A DNA stretch of 47,252 bases, from positions 1 through 47,252 of the forward strand of contig CAXKVV010000936.1 of NCBI GenBank assembly GCA_964058805.1, written 5' to 3'. The translations under genes were made by a program, and so were the position numbers. Source of the DNA: Schoenoplectus triqueter. Taxonomy: Eukaryota > Streptophyta > Magnoliopsida > Poales > Cyperaceae. Below, one piece after another: positions 1-13,007 of the stretch (positions are counted from its first letter, which is position 1; every line of letters starts with the position of its first letter). The notes beneath the pieces are model-generated. The model ran no database searches. It saw only the letters and a list, made by a program, of their open reading frames with translations, and was not told where the DNA came from.

Positions 1-574
1 AATGTATTAATGTGTCTTAAATGTGAGATAGTTATATTTCTTTTTGAGATGGAACATTTATGCTGGATGTTTTTTTGTGGATAAAATGAGAGCGAAATCA
101 TTTAAATTTAAGGGTTTCATAAACATTGTTCAATGTTCATTCGGTTTCGAACTTTTGTGACTTCCCATATATGCAAAGAACATTTGTCTTCACCAAAAAC
201 TAGTTCTCGATATTGAATGCTTAATTAATTTCTTTATGAAAATAAATTGCTTTCTATCAAATTCATAAGAAATAGAATATATACGGTTTCGAACTATATT
301 AATATTACTACTTGGTTTAAAAAACATTTTTTTTTCAATTAGACGATTTTCATGTCAGCTGTGTGGCTGACCTGATTGTTAGGGACAATGATCCACCGGA
401 CAATTTAAATTATAATGAAAATTGAATGTCCTAATTTGTAAAAAGAATGTTGCAATGGTTGTCAGAAATATAAGGTCTCACTTCTCAGGCAAAATAGCGA
501 ATTCTGATAAATTATTAAAATATCTAGTACTAGAAACAAAAAATTTTGAAGGCGAGAAGGCATCCTAACTGAGC
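1..574. other. 3' flank of apyrase-like gene A, no gene seen
   Basis: This AT-rich stretch lies downstream of gene A's stop codon. I see no exon, transposon end or clear polyadenylation signal. It presumably contains the gene's 3' UTR. Confidence 0.5.
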
Positions 575-3500
575 TCACACTTGCAATTTCAAACTAAGCA
601 CAGATGCTATATTACTTGAAGAAATGTATGAACAGGGAGGGACCACATTTGTAACATCTGGCATTTTTGCATGGTTAGACGAGAGCAATTCCAGTGCGGC
701 ACCAAGGCACCAGTTTACTGGCATGGAAGAACCTCCATATGGAACGGCATTTACTGCTGTTACCACCTTTGTTGGGTCAATTCCTTTAAGATAGAAAACA
801 ATTACAATAGAAATTATGAAATAGAAATTTACAATAATAGAACCAAAGACATACTATAGAAGTTCGACCGTTTCTGGTATACTCACCAAAACCATCCACA
901 AGCACAGAGTAGACGTATACAAGATCCATGCATAGATAAGGCAAATCAAAGAGAGGCACGTCTGGATATAAATTATGTGCTTCCTCGAATGACTTCACAC
1001 CACAAGCCGTTTTTGCTGCTTCCTCATATGCTGATAGTTTCATGTCTGTGCTCGGGTTGGAGCGGTTAGCAATCCCAACCTGAGAAAGATTTCAATGTCT
1101 AAGGTTCATAATTGCTCCTATTATCAGGAAAAAAAAATGTTTAGTACATCACATCTGTTTCTTCTGCACACATTTTGTAGAACATCGGTACTTGGTGTGC
1201 CCTGTAGTATTTACTTTGAGAGTTGTGTCGATGAAATCGTAATTTGTAGAATTAAAGAGTGAACAATTCATTTTAATTCAGTCTTAGAACCTATCTGGTT
1301 ATTAGAAATCTAGCTTTGTTCACAATCAGAACATGTTGAAAAAGAGAATAAATTCCTGTATTCTACTTTGATTTTGAAAAAGTTATGACAACTGAATTAT
1401 CAGACCATTAAATTCTTCATAGCATATGGTTGCAATTGGTAGTAAGTTGAGTTACACAACATGTTGTGTATAATTCTTTCTGAAGGTTTATTTATCACAA
1501 TAGTTTAAATAAAAAAGATCATTAATCAAAAGAAAAGGGGAAGAAAATCGCATACATCAGCCCCGGTGTTATGGAAACCATTGGTAAGATAGATCTTTTC
1601 TAAGCCAGATCCACCTCCGCCGCTCCATGCACCATCAAATGTACAATTCTTTACATAGCAATTTGCATTTAGATTCAAGGCTAACAAGACATTATCCCTG
1701 CATTTCTCATAGCTCGAGCCAGTAGGTGCAGCTCTAGCATTGTAAATCACTCCGTAGTACTCGAATTGTTCTTTGATTCCATATAGTATGCAAAAGATAC
1801 ATGTATATCAGTTACGACTTACGAATTTAAGAAATAAGATAATTCAGTAAGCTTAAATTAATTATATTCCTACCATTATAACCAGGTGTGACGCAATAGG
1901 TATATGAATCGTTGGTATATTTCAATACTGCTGTTCGAACACCATATGCACCATAGGGAAAGTAGCTGACAAAAAAAAAGAGGGAAACAAAATACAAATT
2001 AGCTGATAAAAAAAGTGAAGGCATGAATGATGCCAGTAGTCAATAGAAGAATTGTTGTAAGAGCATCTATTTGCCAAATAAGGAGAGATGTAATAGAGCA
2101 TCTGCACATTTTTGGCATCCTCTTCTTAGTTACCAATATTGAAAACACTCTCGTTTTGTGACAGTATTAGTGTTACAAGAAGAAAGGTAAGATTTTTTTT
2201 AAAGGATAATGATTAGAAGCAAACCCATGAGAATAAAGGTAGTAATGGTTTGATTGAATATGATGTGTACTGATGTATTCCTCTCCATGAGGAAAAGATG
2301 GAGCATTAGCAGCTGCTTTCGATGAGATCGCATACGCTACTTCCGTAGACGCACTATCCTGATTTAAAACTGCCACAGTTTTTTCATAATCGCTGCCGAT
2401 GTTGCCTGATAGATAGTTTATTGTATCCTGCAAATGCAAGTTCAAATTACTTCATTAATGAATAAATATATAGTTGCCACATGAAAATATATATTAGCAA
2501 CTGACATGGTCGTCAGCCCATAAAAGCCAGTACTACAAAATTATCACCCAGCACAATACCAGCTAAATATTTGCCCACACACTCTATGTTAATTGGGTTA
2601 AGAGTTGTATTTGATCTCTGATACTCTTAATTAAATATTGACCTGTCGACAACAGGGTAATGCATCTTACCCATATATAAGCTCCTTGCTTGGCCGCAGG
2701 AAGAATAGTTACCCACTCTGGCTTGTAAAACAGAGGGCTTTTACTCAAAACATCGCGAATCTAAATAGCAAATAGAATAATTTCTATAAGATAAAGAAAT
2801 TCATATTCCTGAGTCTGTTGGCAGAGATTTAATACGAACATGATGTGTATGAATCCGCATTCCCTACAGTACTTCACGGGATGAACTAACTGTCCCATGA
2901 ATCTAAACCTCACACAAACTCAACGATTTAGATTAACGGGCTAGACGACACTCTTTCTTATCGTCAATAGGATTTAATACGCATAAAGATGATGTATTCC
3001 TATGCAATCGTCAAGGGAGGGGACAAGGGAGTATAGGGAATAGATTGCCTGAAGTTGGGGCCTACAACATTAATGGTTTTTCTCTAACTCAAGAAGCAAA
3101 ATAATTAGTTCTTCTTAAGAAAAGTTGCTTTTATGTGGTTGGGGCCTACAACATTAATGGCTTTTCTCTAACTCAACGCATTAATTAGTTTGCACATGCA
3201 TTTCATTCAAAATTTGACAGAGTAGGAGGTGGTTGCTGTTATAATTTAAGATTTTTTATTAGTTGCAATTACCACTTCGAGAATTTTCTCATACTTCTCT
3301 TCTCCTAGAAGGAACAGCTCGTCAAATGCCTGTTTACACAAACCAATAAACGAGCTTCAATTTTTATGCATTATAAGTGTTTAATTTGCATGGCTGTTCA
3401 ATATATAAGATATATTTGAGTAATGCTAGGAATTCTTACACCAAATAATACTGGTGTCTCTGGCTGGAGATCAGCAGGAACAGCATCTATGGCTTCCCCC

Positions 3501-4140
3501 AAAAATGGTACCATGAATTTTGCAACATCCTCCGGGTAATCGGCATATGAACTCAGAGATTGTGATACCTGAATTTGAGAAACAACTTGAGCACTCGATC
3601 TACCAGTATTTTCAAGTTGCTCAAAGCAACACTTACTTACACTATATACCAAATAAGCAAGTACTTGTTATACGGAAAAGAGAGCTGCAATCAGTGCATG
3701 AGCAAGCAACATAATTGAAAAGGAATCCACACAAGTATTTCTCACAATTAAGTTTTTTGTACTATTAATTATAGTTAAATAGGAAACAGAATAAAATACC
3801 AGCAACCGTGTTTTAACAAACTAATAACTTAAATAACTTTAAAAAAAAGGAACAAGACACAACGATTTATCATTGTTCAGAATATTACATTATGAGAAAC
3901 CTCCAAGTCTCCATTAATCTTGAGAAGGTTTGCACTCTTGTCGAACCTGAAAACATGGACATCAATAGAAATTTTCCCAGCATCAAAGACAACAACATAT
4001 CTGCCGACATCTTCAGAGACCAGTCGCCCCCCGGAAGCAGCTTTCCGGGCGAGTAGACCGGTGTTGGAGGCACAAAATTGCACAAGGAGAAGAACAAGCA
4101 GAGACAAGAGGCTAATGCTTGCTACTCCTGGTTTAGCCAT
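575..4140 (-). CDS. Apyrase-like protein (GDA1/CD39 family), predicted catalytically dead; gene A
   Basis: Nine exons join in frame: 4140-3889, 3568-3440, 3329-3273, 2760-2671, 2427-2225, 1965-1874, 1770-1556, 1079-887 and 783-575 (stop TGA). All have GT donors and AG acceptors. The product is 479 aa, a usual apyrase length. Residues 1 to about 25 form a hydrophobic signal peptide, so a secretory or cell-surface location is likely. The fold is recognisable from LSSYADYPED (exon 2), the NCTFDGAWSGGGGSG stretch (exon 7), PYLCMDLVY (exon 8) and the ACR5-like W435. The nucleotide-binding motifs are lost. ACR1 keeps FDAG (52-55), but the following S-T-G-S-R is replaced by KISID. The ACR2 position reads AFDELFLL. 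In ACR3 the catalytic Glu is Gln171 (KQGAYIW). The ACR4 D-L-G-G-G-S is replaced by LNQDSAS. Apyrases hydrolyse NTPs and NDPs; this protein probably does not (inference). Gene B shares the changes in ACR3 and ACR4. Exon edges are manual calls. Confidence 0.85.
3056..3175. repeat. Direct repeat of about 35 bp in intron 3 of gene A
   Basis: Two near-identical copies of a segment starting TTGGGGCCTACAACATTAAT lie at about 3056-3093 and 3139-3175. They differ by one base in the core and sit inside the intron between exons 3 and 4. No transposon ends were recognised. Confidence 0.6.
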
Positions 4141-4183
4141 TGTTTCAGAGATGGATGGTATCGGTGTTAGATATCCACTAATA

Positions 4184-4230
4184 CTATTATAGTGCCAATA
4201 TTGGATGCATCATGCATGAATATATATTTT
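4184..4230 (-). promoter_or_regulatory. Possible core promoter of gene A
   Basis: On the minus strand two TATA-like stretches precede the ATG at 4140: an AT run TATATATT near 4221-4230 and TATAATAG at 4191-4184. The first leaves room for a short 5' UTR. Neither is confirmed, and AT-rich DNA gives such matches by chance. Confidence 0.25.
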
Positions 4231-5337
4231 TCTGTGCTTTGATTTCTACAAGGAGCAAAGTCAAAATTAAAAGAATCTGATTAGATTTAAAATTGGCAGG
4301 GTATATTATTTTATCCAATCGTATGGCATCCGATTAGATTTTTAAAATGGGGCCATTCCCCAATTGAATGTAGATCTGACTACATCAATAAATATTAGTA
4401 TCTTATACTAAGTTGTTTCGGTGATATCTTTTAAAAATATAAAAAAATCATATCTTCATATAAAAATAAAAAATAAGATAATTTAATAATTAATATAAAT
4501 TTTAATGATGAATACATAATTAATGTAAAATAAATATAGAATTGAGAAGAAAATTGATATTCAGAATTTAAGGAAAGTTGAAATTCATAATAATCTAAGA
4601 AAAAAATTAGAGCGATTATATTTCTAAATTATGTAGCATTTCGTGTAACAATTAAAATTAAGAGAAAATTATAACTTTAACACAAATGTTCATAGAGATA
4701 GTAATATTATTTGATAATAACTCAATCTGATAACTGATATTAGTTTTAGAAATTCAACAAAAAATTTGAACGGTTGCAGGATCAGAACACTTACATGCTT
4801 AATAAAAAGTAGAGATACGAATTCATTAGGGGAGTGGAGTATATCTAATCTCAAAAAAATTGATTAGATGGTCCAATCAACTATTCAATCACTTTAAGAT
4901 AAGTACTTTAAATTTTGCTTCATTGATTCAAAATTCGTGTGAATCATCAGAATTGTAGTTCCGATGATAAATACAGTCTATTGGACCAATCCCCTCCCAT
5001 TTATTAGACATGTTAATGTACATCGAGGATTTTTTTGACGAGATACTTTCTGTTTACCAAAAAGTCATGCAAACAGGCGTGGATGTGTCTTACGCTTATA
5101 TAGTGATATAGTGATATAGTGATATAATCCGTTACATAAACAACATATATTTTTTACACACTTATATTTTTTTTCCTGAAATTACAAGAGAATTCAGTTG
5201 TTGCTATCGTAATTCTTAAGAATGTCTCATGGATGAGATATAATTATATATCACTAAGTTACTTATTATACCGGTTGCTTAAGTAAAGTAAATAGAAAAC
5301 ATTCTAAGCGCATACTTTTCTTTGTTTTCGAGAAAGA
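4231..5337. other. AT-rich intergenic DNA upstream of gene A
   Basis: I see no coding sequence. A short tandem repeat of TAGTGATA units (about four) lies at 5100-5130. The rest is low-complexity AT-rich sequence. Confidence 0.5.
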
Positions 5338-5660
5338 AAGAAAAAAGGACCCGTCAAGAAAGATTTGTCAACATCAGTACAATATTAAAGTAGGGTTTTT
5401 ATATGTTTTTACGAAATAGACGAGATGCCTAGATAATAATTATGCGAACTCCAAAAGGTGTGGTATATGGATTGCCTAAAGACACGTAAATTGTAGTAGA
5501 GAAAGCAAAATATTACTATCATAGCTTCTCTATTTAACATTTATTTTATCTTTTCCAGAATCGAGGTTATTATTTCCCATTCAAAAAAATTCGAGGATTT
5601 AGGGTAGAGTGAATCTGTCCAGAGTAATCGGTTGTTTTAAAATGATAAACGATTTTTTAT
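5338..5660. repeat. Dispersed duplicated segment, copy 1
   Basis: This segment matches 8567-8830. Shared landmarks in the same order are AAAAAAGGA(C/T)CCGT, CAATATTAAA(G/A)TAG, CCAAAAGGTGTGGTATA, GCCTAAAGA, CATAGCTTCTC, CATTTATTTTA and TTTTCCAGAATCGAGG. The copies have diverged with several indels. The family is unknown; it may be flanking DNA duplicated by or with a transposon. Confidence 0.6.
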
Positions 5661-5684
5661 GTCTTATGGATTTATGAATTTGTT

Positions 5685-5872
5685 TGGGAGATTTAGTAAA
5701 ATTAAAGCGAAGTAAAAGTTAAATCACTCTAAATCCATATTGTTTGATAATAATGAAGTAAATAGATAAAATAATTTGTATAAAAAATTGACAGACTTAG
5801 TAAAATTAAAACCGAGTAGAAGTTAAATCAATCTTAATCCATATTGTTTGATAATAATGAAATAAATAGTTG
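5685..5872. repeat. Tandem duplication of about 100 bp
   Basis: The block TTAGTAAAATTAAA...AAGTTAAATCA...CCATATTGTTTGATAATAATGAA(G/A)TAAATAG occurs twice in a row, at about 5691-5765 and 5799-5871. It is non-coding. Confidence 0.6.
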
Positions 5873-6477
5873 ATCTAACTGTTGCTTGTCTTATTTCTCT
5901 GAATATCCGACTACTCTCTCCATATGATAAAACACGTGCCAAATTGTAAAAGATCTTGGGTATATTTAAAAAGGAAAGTCAATTGTAATTGGATCTGGTG
6001 AAGTAGGTGCATTAATTAATGTTACGAACTTGCGATTCACGTGCCAATCGTCATTTTCAAATTCATCTCTTTAGTTAAATATAGACAAAATAACTTTTTT
6101 TATGGGAGGATAACTTGATAGTGAGTTATTTTAATAATTTTGATAATTGCATTCTACAAAAAATATAAAATAAATTATAGCTATATTGACAATAATATTT
6201 TACAAAAAACAAAAGAAATTAAGAAGAGAAAAACTATATAAATATTATTGACGTAAATAATTTTTAAAATTATATAATATGATATTTGTCAATTTATAAA
6301 ATAATTACATAGGAATTTGATAATCTTTTGGAGTTTTTTGAAATGTAGATATTAAGTATAAGCAGAAAAACTCATGCATGAAGATCCCAAGACATAAATT
6401 AGTTAGTTAAGATTTATAATAATCAAAAGTAATAAAAAATGAGATTAAATCAGTCAAATAGAGATATTTATACTTTA

Positions 6478-6710
6478 ACTGTTATAACAAATTAAATCGA
6501 GTCAGTACAACTTTTGTCCAAATTACTCCAAAGCTAAAACATACCCTAACCATTGCAACTGATTTCTTATCTGTTGTAATGGATGACCTCGAGAGAAATT
6601 TCATTGCTTTGGTTCTCAATATTCGTTATAACAAATTAAATCATTTGTATACAAAATTTGGCCCAAAAATCTCCAGAACAATTCCTTTAGACATATGTTG
6701 TAATAGATTT
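6478..6710. repeat. Diverged direct repeat, probably within an old LTR
   Basis: GTTATAACAAATTAAATC followed by an ACAA(C/A)TTTTG(T/G)CC segment appears near 6480 and again near 6625, about 145 bp apart. This lies upstream of the copia remnant's TATA box and could be part of its LTR. Confidence 0.35.
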
Positions 6711-6799
6711 TATATCCGTCAAAACGATTAAATGTATTAAGATTTTTCTGACCTAACCATTAGAACAGATCTGCCCGATTTGTTATCGGTTTTGATGTA

Positions 6800-8430
6800 T
6801 CTCTATATAAACACCTATTTTTCTTATCAAACTTGATAAATTTCCTCTTTGCAAAACTAGTCATCAAATTGTTTCAAAGCAATACTTTATTCTCTTATGT
6901 TCTAAAATTAAGACTATTTTGTAAAACCCTTTGAGAGTTTGAGAGAAGTTAGTTCTTTACGCTCAGTTTATTTCTTTTGGTCGACGACTGCCCTATTATT
7001 TGGTGTAAGGGGCCAAAGGTTTGTAGTTATAAAAGACTTACTTGTGTTACTAACTTGGCGCAATCAACTGTTGTTATTGCGGGTCCTAAAAATGTAGACT
7101 TTTCATAGTCAAACTCTATTAAATTCTATGTTCTTTCTTTTTTCTCTCTAAATTTATTTTTTTAATTTTCTATGATAAATTTGATATTAGACCTTTAGAT
7201 AAAACAAAATGGTATCAGAATATGTTGTATTGAATTTATCAAATGGCATCACCAAGATTTATGAATCCTCCGGTCTTTAGCCAAACCACAAAGAACTTTA
7301 GTCACTAAAAAAATCATGGTTAATTACCTGAATATATTGAAAATTTGAGAGGTTGTAGAAAAAGGTTATGTACCAAATATAATCCGGATACCAATATAAT
7401 TACAATAGAGTCCTTAATTGTAAGAAGGGAAAATAATAATGCTGTAAATATCATTTTAAACTCAGTAAGTGAGGAAGTAGCCCTCTTATTTAGCAATATG
7501 AACAATGCAAATGAAATGTTGAATGTCTTGTTATAAGGTATGAAATGACTTGAGATCAAATTTGAGAACTTTAGCTTAGAAGAGTGTGAAATCATAAATA
7601 ATATGTATAATAGTCTTATACATATACAAAATAAATTTCGTGAATTAGAAGAAATATTGTCTAACGGGAAAGTTATAGAAAAAAATATTGTGTGTGATGC
7701 TTAGGAGATCAAAATGGAAAGGCTACGTGAGTGCACTAAAAGTAATGCAAGGAGTGCAAGCCGACTTCACATCGGATAAGGTCTACGCTCACTTAAGGAG
7801 TTTTGAGAAAACCCTAAAGCAAGCCGGTGAGCCACGCATGCATCCAAAGCAATAATATTTTCTGCTCACAACCATCTAAGAACATCCAGTTCCCAATTCA
7901 CAACTGACGGATTCGTGCAAAGAATTGATCACGAATCTTCCAAAGATGCACTTCTTATATCCAAAATATTCCAAGATATGCTGAGCTTTGAGCGAAAGTA
8001 CAACAAGGAACTGGAGGAAGAAAATCAGAAGGCGGTGTGATTCATCTGTCATCAAGAAAGACACACCATCCAAACATGCTTTAAGCTTTTCCCCAACTGA
8101 AAAATAAAGAAGGTAATGGGAGGTAAGATTGCAAGCCGAGACACAAAAATGATGGGTACAAGAACAAAAAGAAAGCCAAGACTATGAAGGCAATGTGGAG
8201 TTCTGAGTTCGATGACAGCGACACCGACAACTCAGATGCAGAGTCAAGAGATGAGAAGGAGCCAAATTTAGCTCTCATGGCACAAGTTGAAGAAGGTCAT
8301 CCATGATCGACATTGAAGATATCATTATCAGGAAGGAAGAACATCTCACAGTAAGATAATCAAGCTCCTGAAAAATATAGCCATGTCCAAAAATGAGGAT
8401 CTCGAGTCACAATAAATAACTAGTCCGTTC
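6800..8430 (+). mobile_element. Decayed Ty1/copia retrotransposon remnant (LTR end, PBS, gag pieces)
   Basis: A TATA box (TATATAA, 6804-6810) suggests the promoter part of an LTR. At 7210-7219 TGGTATCAGA is the start of the standard initiator-tRNA-Met primer-binding site of copia elements. The following reading frame, with stops and shifts, gives M-A-S-P-R-F and then a UBN2-type Gag region (around LEIKFENF, SLEECEIINNMYNSLIHIQN, 7545-7625). Further on are a damaged CCHC knuckle (CHQERHTIQTCFK, 8058-8095) and an acidic Gag tail (KAMWSSEFDDSDTDNSD, 8187-8240). No protease, integrase or RT follows. The 5' LTR start was not located. The element is long dead. Confidence 0.65.
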
Positions 8431-8566
8431 ACTTCTCCACTTGAAGAAAATGAGGTATTTTTAAATTTTTTTTCTATAATAGTGATGACTGATTTTGATG
8501 AAATACATAAAAAGGACTATTCAAGTATATATTTCTTTAAATGATGAGGTGAAATGCATTTCTTTA
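8431..8566. other. AT-rich spacer
   Basis: This short stretch lies between the copia gag remnant and the second dispersed repeat copy. Nothing else was recognised. Confidence 0.4.
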
Positions 8567-8830
8567 AAAAAGGATCCGTTAAGAAAAAACTTTCATCATC
8601 CATACAATATTAAAATAGAGTTTTATGTTTAATGAAATACCAGAGATCCTAGAAACTTCAAAAGGTGTGGTATAATTGCCTAAAGATGTAAATTGTAAAA
8701 GAGAAAACTAAATAGTACTGACATAGCAACGACATATATAGCTTCTCCATTTATCATTTATTTTACCGTTTTTCCAGAATCGAGGCGCACGGTACTCTGT
8801 TGTTGTAAAATGATGGACAAATTTTCTATT
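8567..8830. repeat. Dispersed duplicated segment, copy 2
   Basis: This is the counterpart of 5338-5660, with the same ordered landmarks. The copies bracket the copia remnant, so they could be decayed long repeats of an older element. No clean TG...CA ends were found to prove that. Confidence 0.55.
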
Positions 8831-9039
8831 TCTTTACGGACTTGTAAAATGATGGACAAATTTTGAAAACGCTTAGGGTCCGTTTGATAAATCAAGGAAT
8901 AGTTTTGAAAGAGTGATAATTTTGAAAAAGTGATAGAATAGTATTTTTTTTTAAAGAGTGGTAGAAGAGTGGTATTCTTGATTATTCGGAAGAGCGAAAA
9001 TATTGCTTGGCAGTTGTTACTCAAAATAGTTAAAATATG

Positions 9040-9715
9040 AATAATTACGATACTAATAATGATGATGATAATAATAATAGTAAAATAATAATCATAATAG
9101 TAAGATAATAATAATAATAAAGTAATAAAAATAATCATAATAAATAATAGTAATATAATAAAAATATAAACATAATCATAATATAGTAATATAATAATAA
9201 TAAATTATAATTACAATCATAATTATAATAATATAATAATAAGTAATCATAATTTTAATAATATAATAATCATAATCATAATTATGATAATAATAATTAT
9301 AGTCATAATCATAATAATATAACCATAATCATAATCATAATAATATAATAATAAAAATATAATCATAATCATAAAAATAATTATAAATAATTATAATTAT
9401 AATAATATAATAATAAATTAATCATAACTATAATCAACATATAATAATATAATACAACATAATAAACTAATAATAAAGTAATAAAAATAATCATAATAAA
9501 TAATAATATTATAATAGTAATATAATAAAAATGTAAACATAATCATAATATAGTAATATAATAATAATAAATTATAATCACAATCATAATTATAATAATA
9601 TAATAATAATAAGTAATCATAATTTTAATAATATAATTATCATCATCATAATCATGATAATAATAATTATAGTCATAATCATAATCATAATAATATAATA
9701 ATAAAAATATAATTC
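9040..9715. repeat. Low-complexity (AAT/CAT)n region with an internal 355-bp duplication
   Basis: The stretch is nearly all A and T with scattered C and G, built from ATA, AAT and CAT triplets. A longer unit starting AAAGTAATAAAAATAATCAT repeats from about 9119 and about 9475, so the tract grew by tandem duplication as well as slippage. It is non-coding. Confidence 0.75.
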
Positions 9716-10190
9716 GATTTTTATTTATTTTTAATAGAATTAATCAAATAGTCTAAAATTTATCAAGCAAATTTATATTACTTAGTATAAATAAGGATCA
9801 TAACAAAGATAATTTGAATATATTTATTCTTTATAGATTTTATTTAGTTATTTTTTAAACTATTTATTTTTTTCTATTAATTTGTATAACTATCGATAGT
9901 TTTTCATTCCTCTTTAACTAATGTAATTTTGATTTAATCAAATAATTGAATAAAAATTTGATTTATTTGGTTTTTAATATATTCAATTTATATTTTTATA
10001 AATTTAGTTTGATTTATAATTTGATAAATATAATAAAATTTCAAATACATGAATTTATTTTGATTTGAACCGAACTGACTAAATATATACACCTAAGTGT
10101 GTGTCCTCGTGTAGTGAGATGAGAATGTTATTTAATATTCGGACTTAGGACTTTACTTTCGTGGAATGATTATGGAGAGTGGAAGGAGGG
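9716..10190. other. AT-rich intergenic DNA
   Basis: No gene, RNA or transposon end was recognised in this stretch. Confidence 0.4.
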
Positions 10191-10204
10191 ACGAACAGTC
10201 TCTG

Positions 10205-10400
10205 CGGATATTTTCTGTGCGGAGATCACTGCAGGGAAATCACAACGGCTCAAGGAAATCACAACGGCAATGGGGAAGTCTAATCACGAATTTTGATGCA
10301 CGGGGCTGTTTATTATTGTTAAATCAGAACCGTTAATAAATGATCGGACCGCTCAAATCAAAAGAACCGCACATGCGGAGCTTTTTCAGCTCCGCAGGTG
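10205..10400. mobile_element. Possible small terminal-inverted-repeat element with a strong hairpin at one end
   Basis: CTGCGGA near 10202 is matched by an inverted TCCGCAG at 10391-10397, and TGTGCGGA near 10220 by an inverted CCGCACA near 10368. At 10374-10396 TGCGGAGCT and AGCTCCGCA form a perfect 9-bp stem around a TTTTC loop. No target-site duplication was identified, so element status is tentative. Confidence 0.3.
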
Positions 10401-10994
10401 ATATGATTCTGTGGAAGTAGGTGATTCATTTCTGAGGGGATGAGCATGATTATTTAATATTTATAGACGGAGGAAGTTAGGGTATTAATTGTGCGTCTAG
10501 GGTGTATCTGGAGATGGGATAGGAATTAATAGGATCATAGGAGGCAGTGTTGATACCTGAGACAGATACATGAGCTTGTAAGAAGTGATTAATACGAAAT
10601 TGTTGCATAAAATGTTTTATGCGTATTCATCAATAACATGAGCTTCTAAAAAGTGATTATTTATTCAAGATTTTTATTATTATTATGATTAACGTAATAC
10701 ATATATTGATATAATTTATTGTATAAATAAAATTCTGATATGGACATGATAGACATATAAAAGATCTGATGAGGACAACAGCTAGCTGACAGGACCCATC
10801 TTACCTCAGAATATGATGATGTGTAATGACATGAATCAAGAAAGTCAGGTGGTGACTGGTGACTGCTTGCATATTCTCTCGAGTGGGCAGAAACTCCATC
10901 CAATGAAATGGGCAAAATACACATGCAATGTACTGTACCGATCAGCATAATGATTCGTTGCAGCAGATATAAATTTATTGCTGGGCACACATGT

Positions 10995-11598
10995 AGTTAC
11001 TTAGTTCGAGCTAATTTGGGTCAAACTAATCTGATTCGAGCTAATTTAGTTTGAGCAAATCTGGCTCGATAATTAAATGAGCTGAATTTGAATTGGAGTT
11101 GGTTTAGCTCGTAACTCGACTCGGCTCGAATAATAATAGTTTATATTTGTTTCTGCTAAATTATAATTTGATAATTCATCTCTTATTATCTCTCGTGATC
11201 TCATCATCTCAGCGGTTTAATATCTCCTCGTACTCATTCGTGACTTTGCTCATATATCTGATACGATAATTTTTTTGTTGGTTCATTCGTACAAAATAGT
11301 GCAACAAAGACTATTAAAAATATAAATTGTTAATATATCAATTTTGTACTAACTCATATATCATTTTTGTAGATATATCAAATTTACAGTTTATAGATAT
11401 ACTAAATATAAATGTCAAACCGAGTTAATGTGTATGCATTGATTCGTGAGCCAGCTCAAATAGTTATGAGACGAGTTTGATCTAGACTTTTTAGCTCGAA
11501 TCGTTTCACGAGCTCAACTCGACTCGACTCGAATTTTCATGAGCCGATTTTGAGCTAAACTCGATTCGCTCGAACTCGACTCGTTTGCAGCTCTAGTA
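10995..11598. mobile_element. Possible MITE rich in GAGCTCGACTCG-type motifs
   Basis: The right end reads CTCGTTTGCAGCTCTAG, close to the CGTTTGCAGCCCTA terminus of plant hAT-type MITEs. The left part carries the complementary GTTCGAGCTAATTT-type repeats. Flanking GTTACT and GTAACG are only weakly alike, so the left boundary is uncertain. Confidence 0.35.
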
Positions 11599-13000
11599 AC
11601 GAATATGATAAGTTAACAATTTTTATTCATATCTATATTTATATTTATATCTGATAATTTAATAAAATATTTTTATTTATATTTATCTTATCGGATATGA
11701 TACGGGTTAAGTAAATAGTCAAACGGCTTTCAAAGTGAAAAAAAATTCTAATATAATTAGCAACAAAAAATATTATAATATAATTAGAAATGAAATATAT
11801 TGTAATATAATCCAATAAGTTAATGAATTTTTTCCTATCTATACCAGATAACTTAATGAAAATAAAACCTTATTCATAATCATTTTATTGTATACGATAT
11901 GGATTAGATAAATGACCAAAAAATATCATTGACAACCCTACATGAAAGCCAATACACAAAGATATATACGCAAGTAAATGAGAAATTTTTAATATATAAA
12001 AAGACTTAAATATCTAAGTTTTTTAAATAAGGAATCCAGTACTAATAAATAGAGCACCCGCTCTTGGATAGAGGCCAATGTACATCACATCATCATTTTT
12101 CTTCATCATTGATTTTATTTAAATTCAATAAGTCATATATAATTTTTAAATTCAATAAATCGTATATAATTTTTTTTGCTCCTCATTTAAAATAGATATG
12201 TGTGATATACTTCAGTTAAAACTTAACTTTTAACATGATTAAATTTTTTAGTATTATTTTTAATGATTATCAATTTTAATTATATTATTATTAATTATTA
12301 TATATATTCTTAGTATTTTAAAAAAAATTCTTAATGTGAAATTTATATTAAATATATTTTTTATTTAGTTCAAATTTAAATTTGAATTAGGACGGAAGTT
12401 TAAGTTATCATTTTATAATTTTTTTTAAAAAATTTCATCCAAATTTTAAATTTACAATCTCCCACGTGAATAAAATAAAAAATTAATTAATTACCACACT
12501 GTTTTCTCTGTTCAATTCAGGACTCTGTGTTCTAGTGTTTCATCGGTCGTGACTTGTGAGGCATTCTATATATATTTCCTTTTTTTTATTCGTCTAACTC
12601 TTGTGAGTTGGGCCTTGACTCTTCAGACATGGGAGCACACGAATAACAACGCGAAAGCCATTTTGGCAACTTTCCTCAACTTGATAATTACCACACATAT
12701 GAAGTATAATAATTTGAATAAAGTAATATCAAAATCAAAAGTAATATTAAAATTAAAGATACTTTACCAACCAATTTCAATAAATAAATCAGGCTCAAAA
12801 ATAGAGGAAAAAAATATGAAAATTATTAGTAAAAGATATAACTAATAATCTGTCATAGGTAAATTAAACCAAACAACTATGTGGATAATTAATAGTATAA
12901 CTTGATTGATACCAAGCTTTTAGGATCATCATGAAATGGAGTAAAAACCCATCATAAATTTATAACTCCTACAAAAGTAACCTAAACTTTGTTGAAATTA
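11599..13000. other. AT-rich intergenic DNA, no gene supported
   Basis: A diverged internal repeat is visible (GATATGATACGGGTTAAGTAAATAG near 11693 resembles GATATGGATTAGATAAATGACC near 11897). The 98-codon frame at 12549-12845 has no recognisable domain and lies in low-complexity sequence, so it is not called. Confidence 0.4.
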
Positions 13001-13007
13001 GTTGCAC

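Noticed and set aside
8870..9040. GGGTCCGTTTGAT as the end of a hAT MITE
   Set aside because: No matching inverted end or flanking duplication was found within 1.2 kb.
12549..12845. 98-codon frame on the plus strand
   Set aside because: Low-complexity AT-rich DNA, no domain and no splice context.
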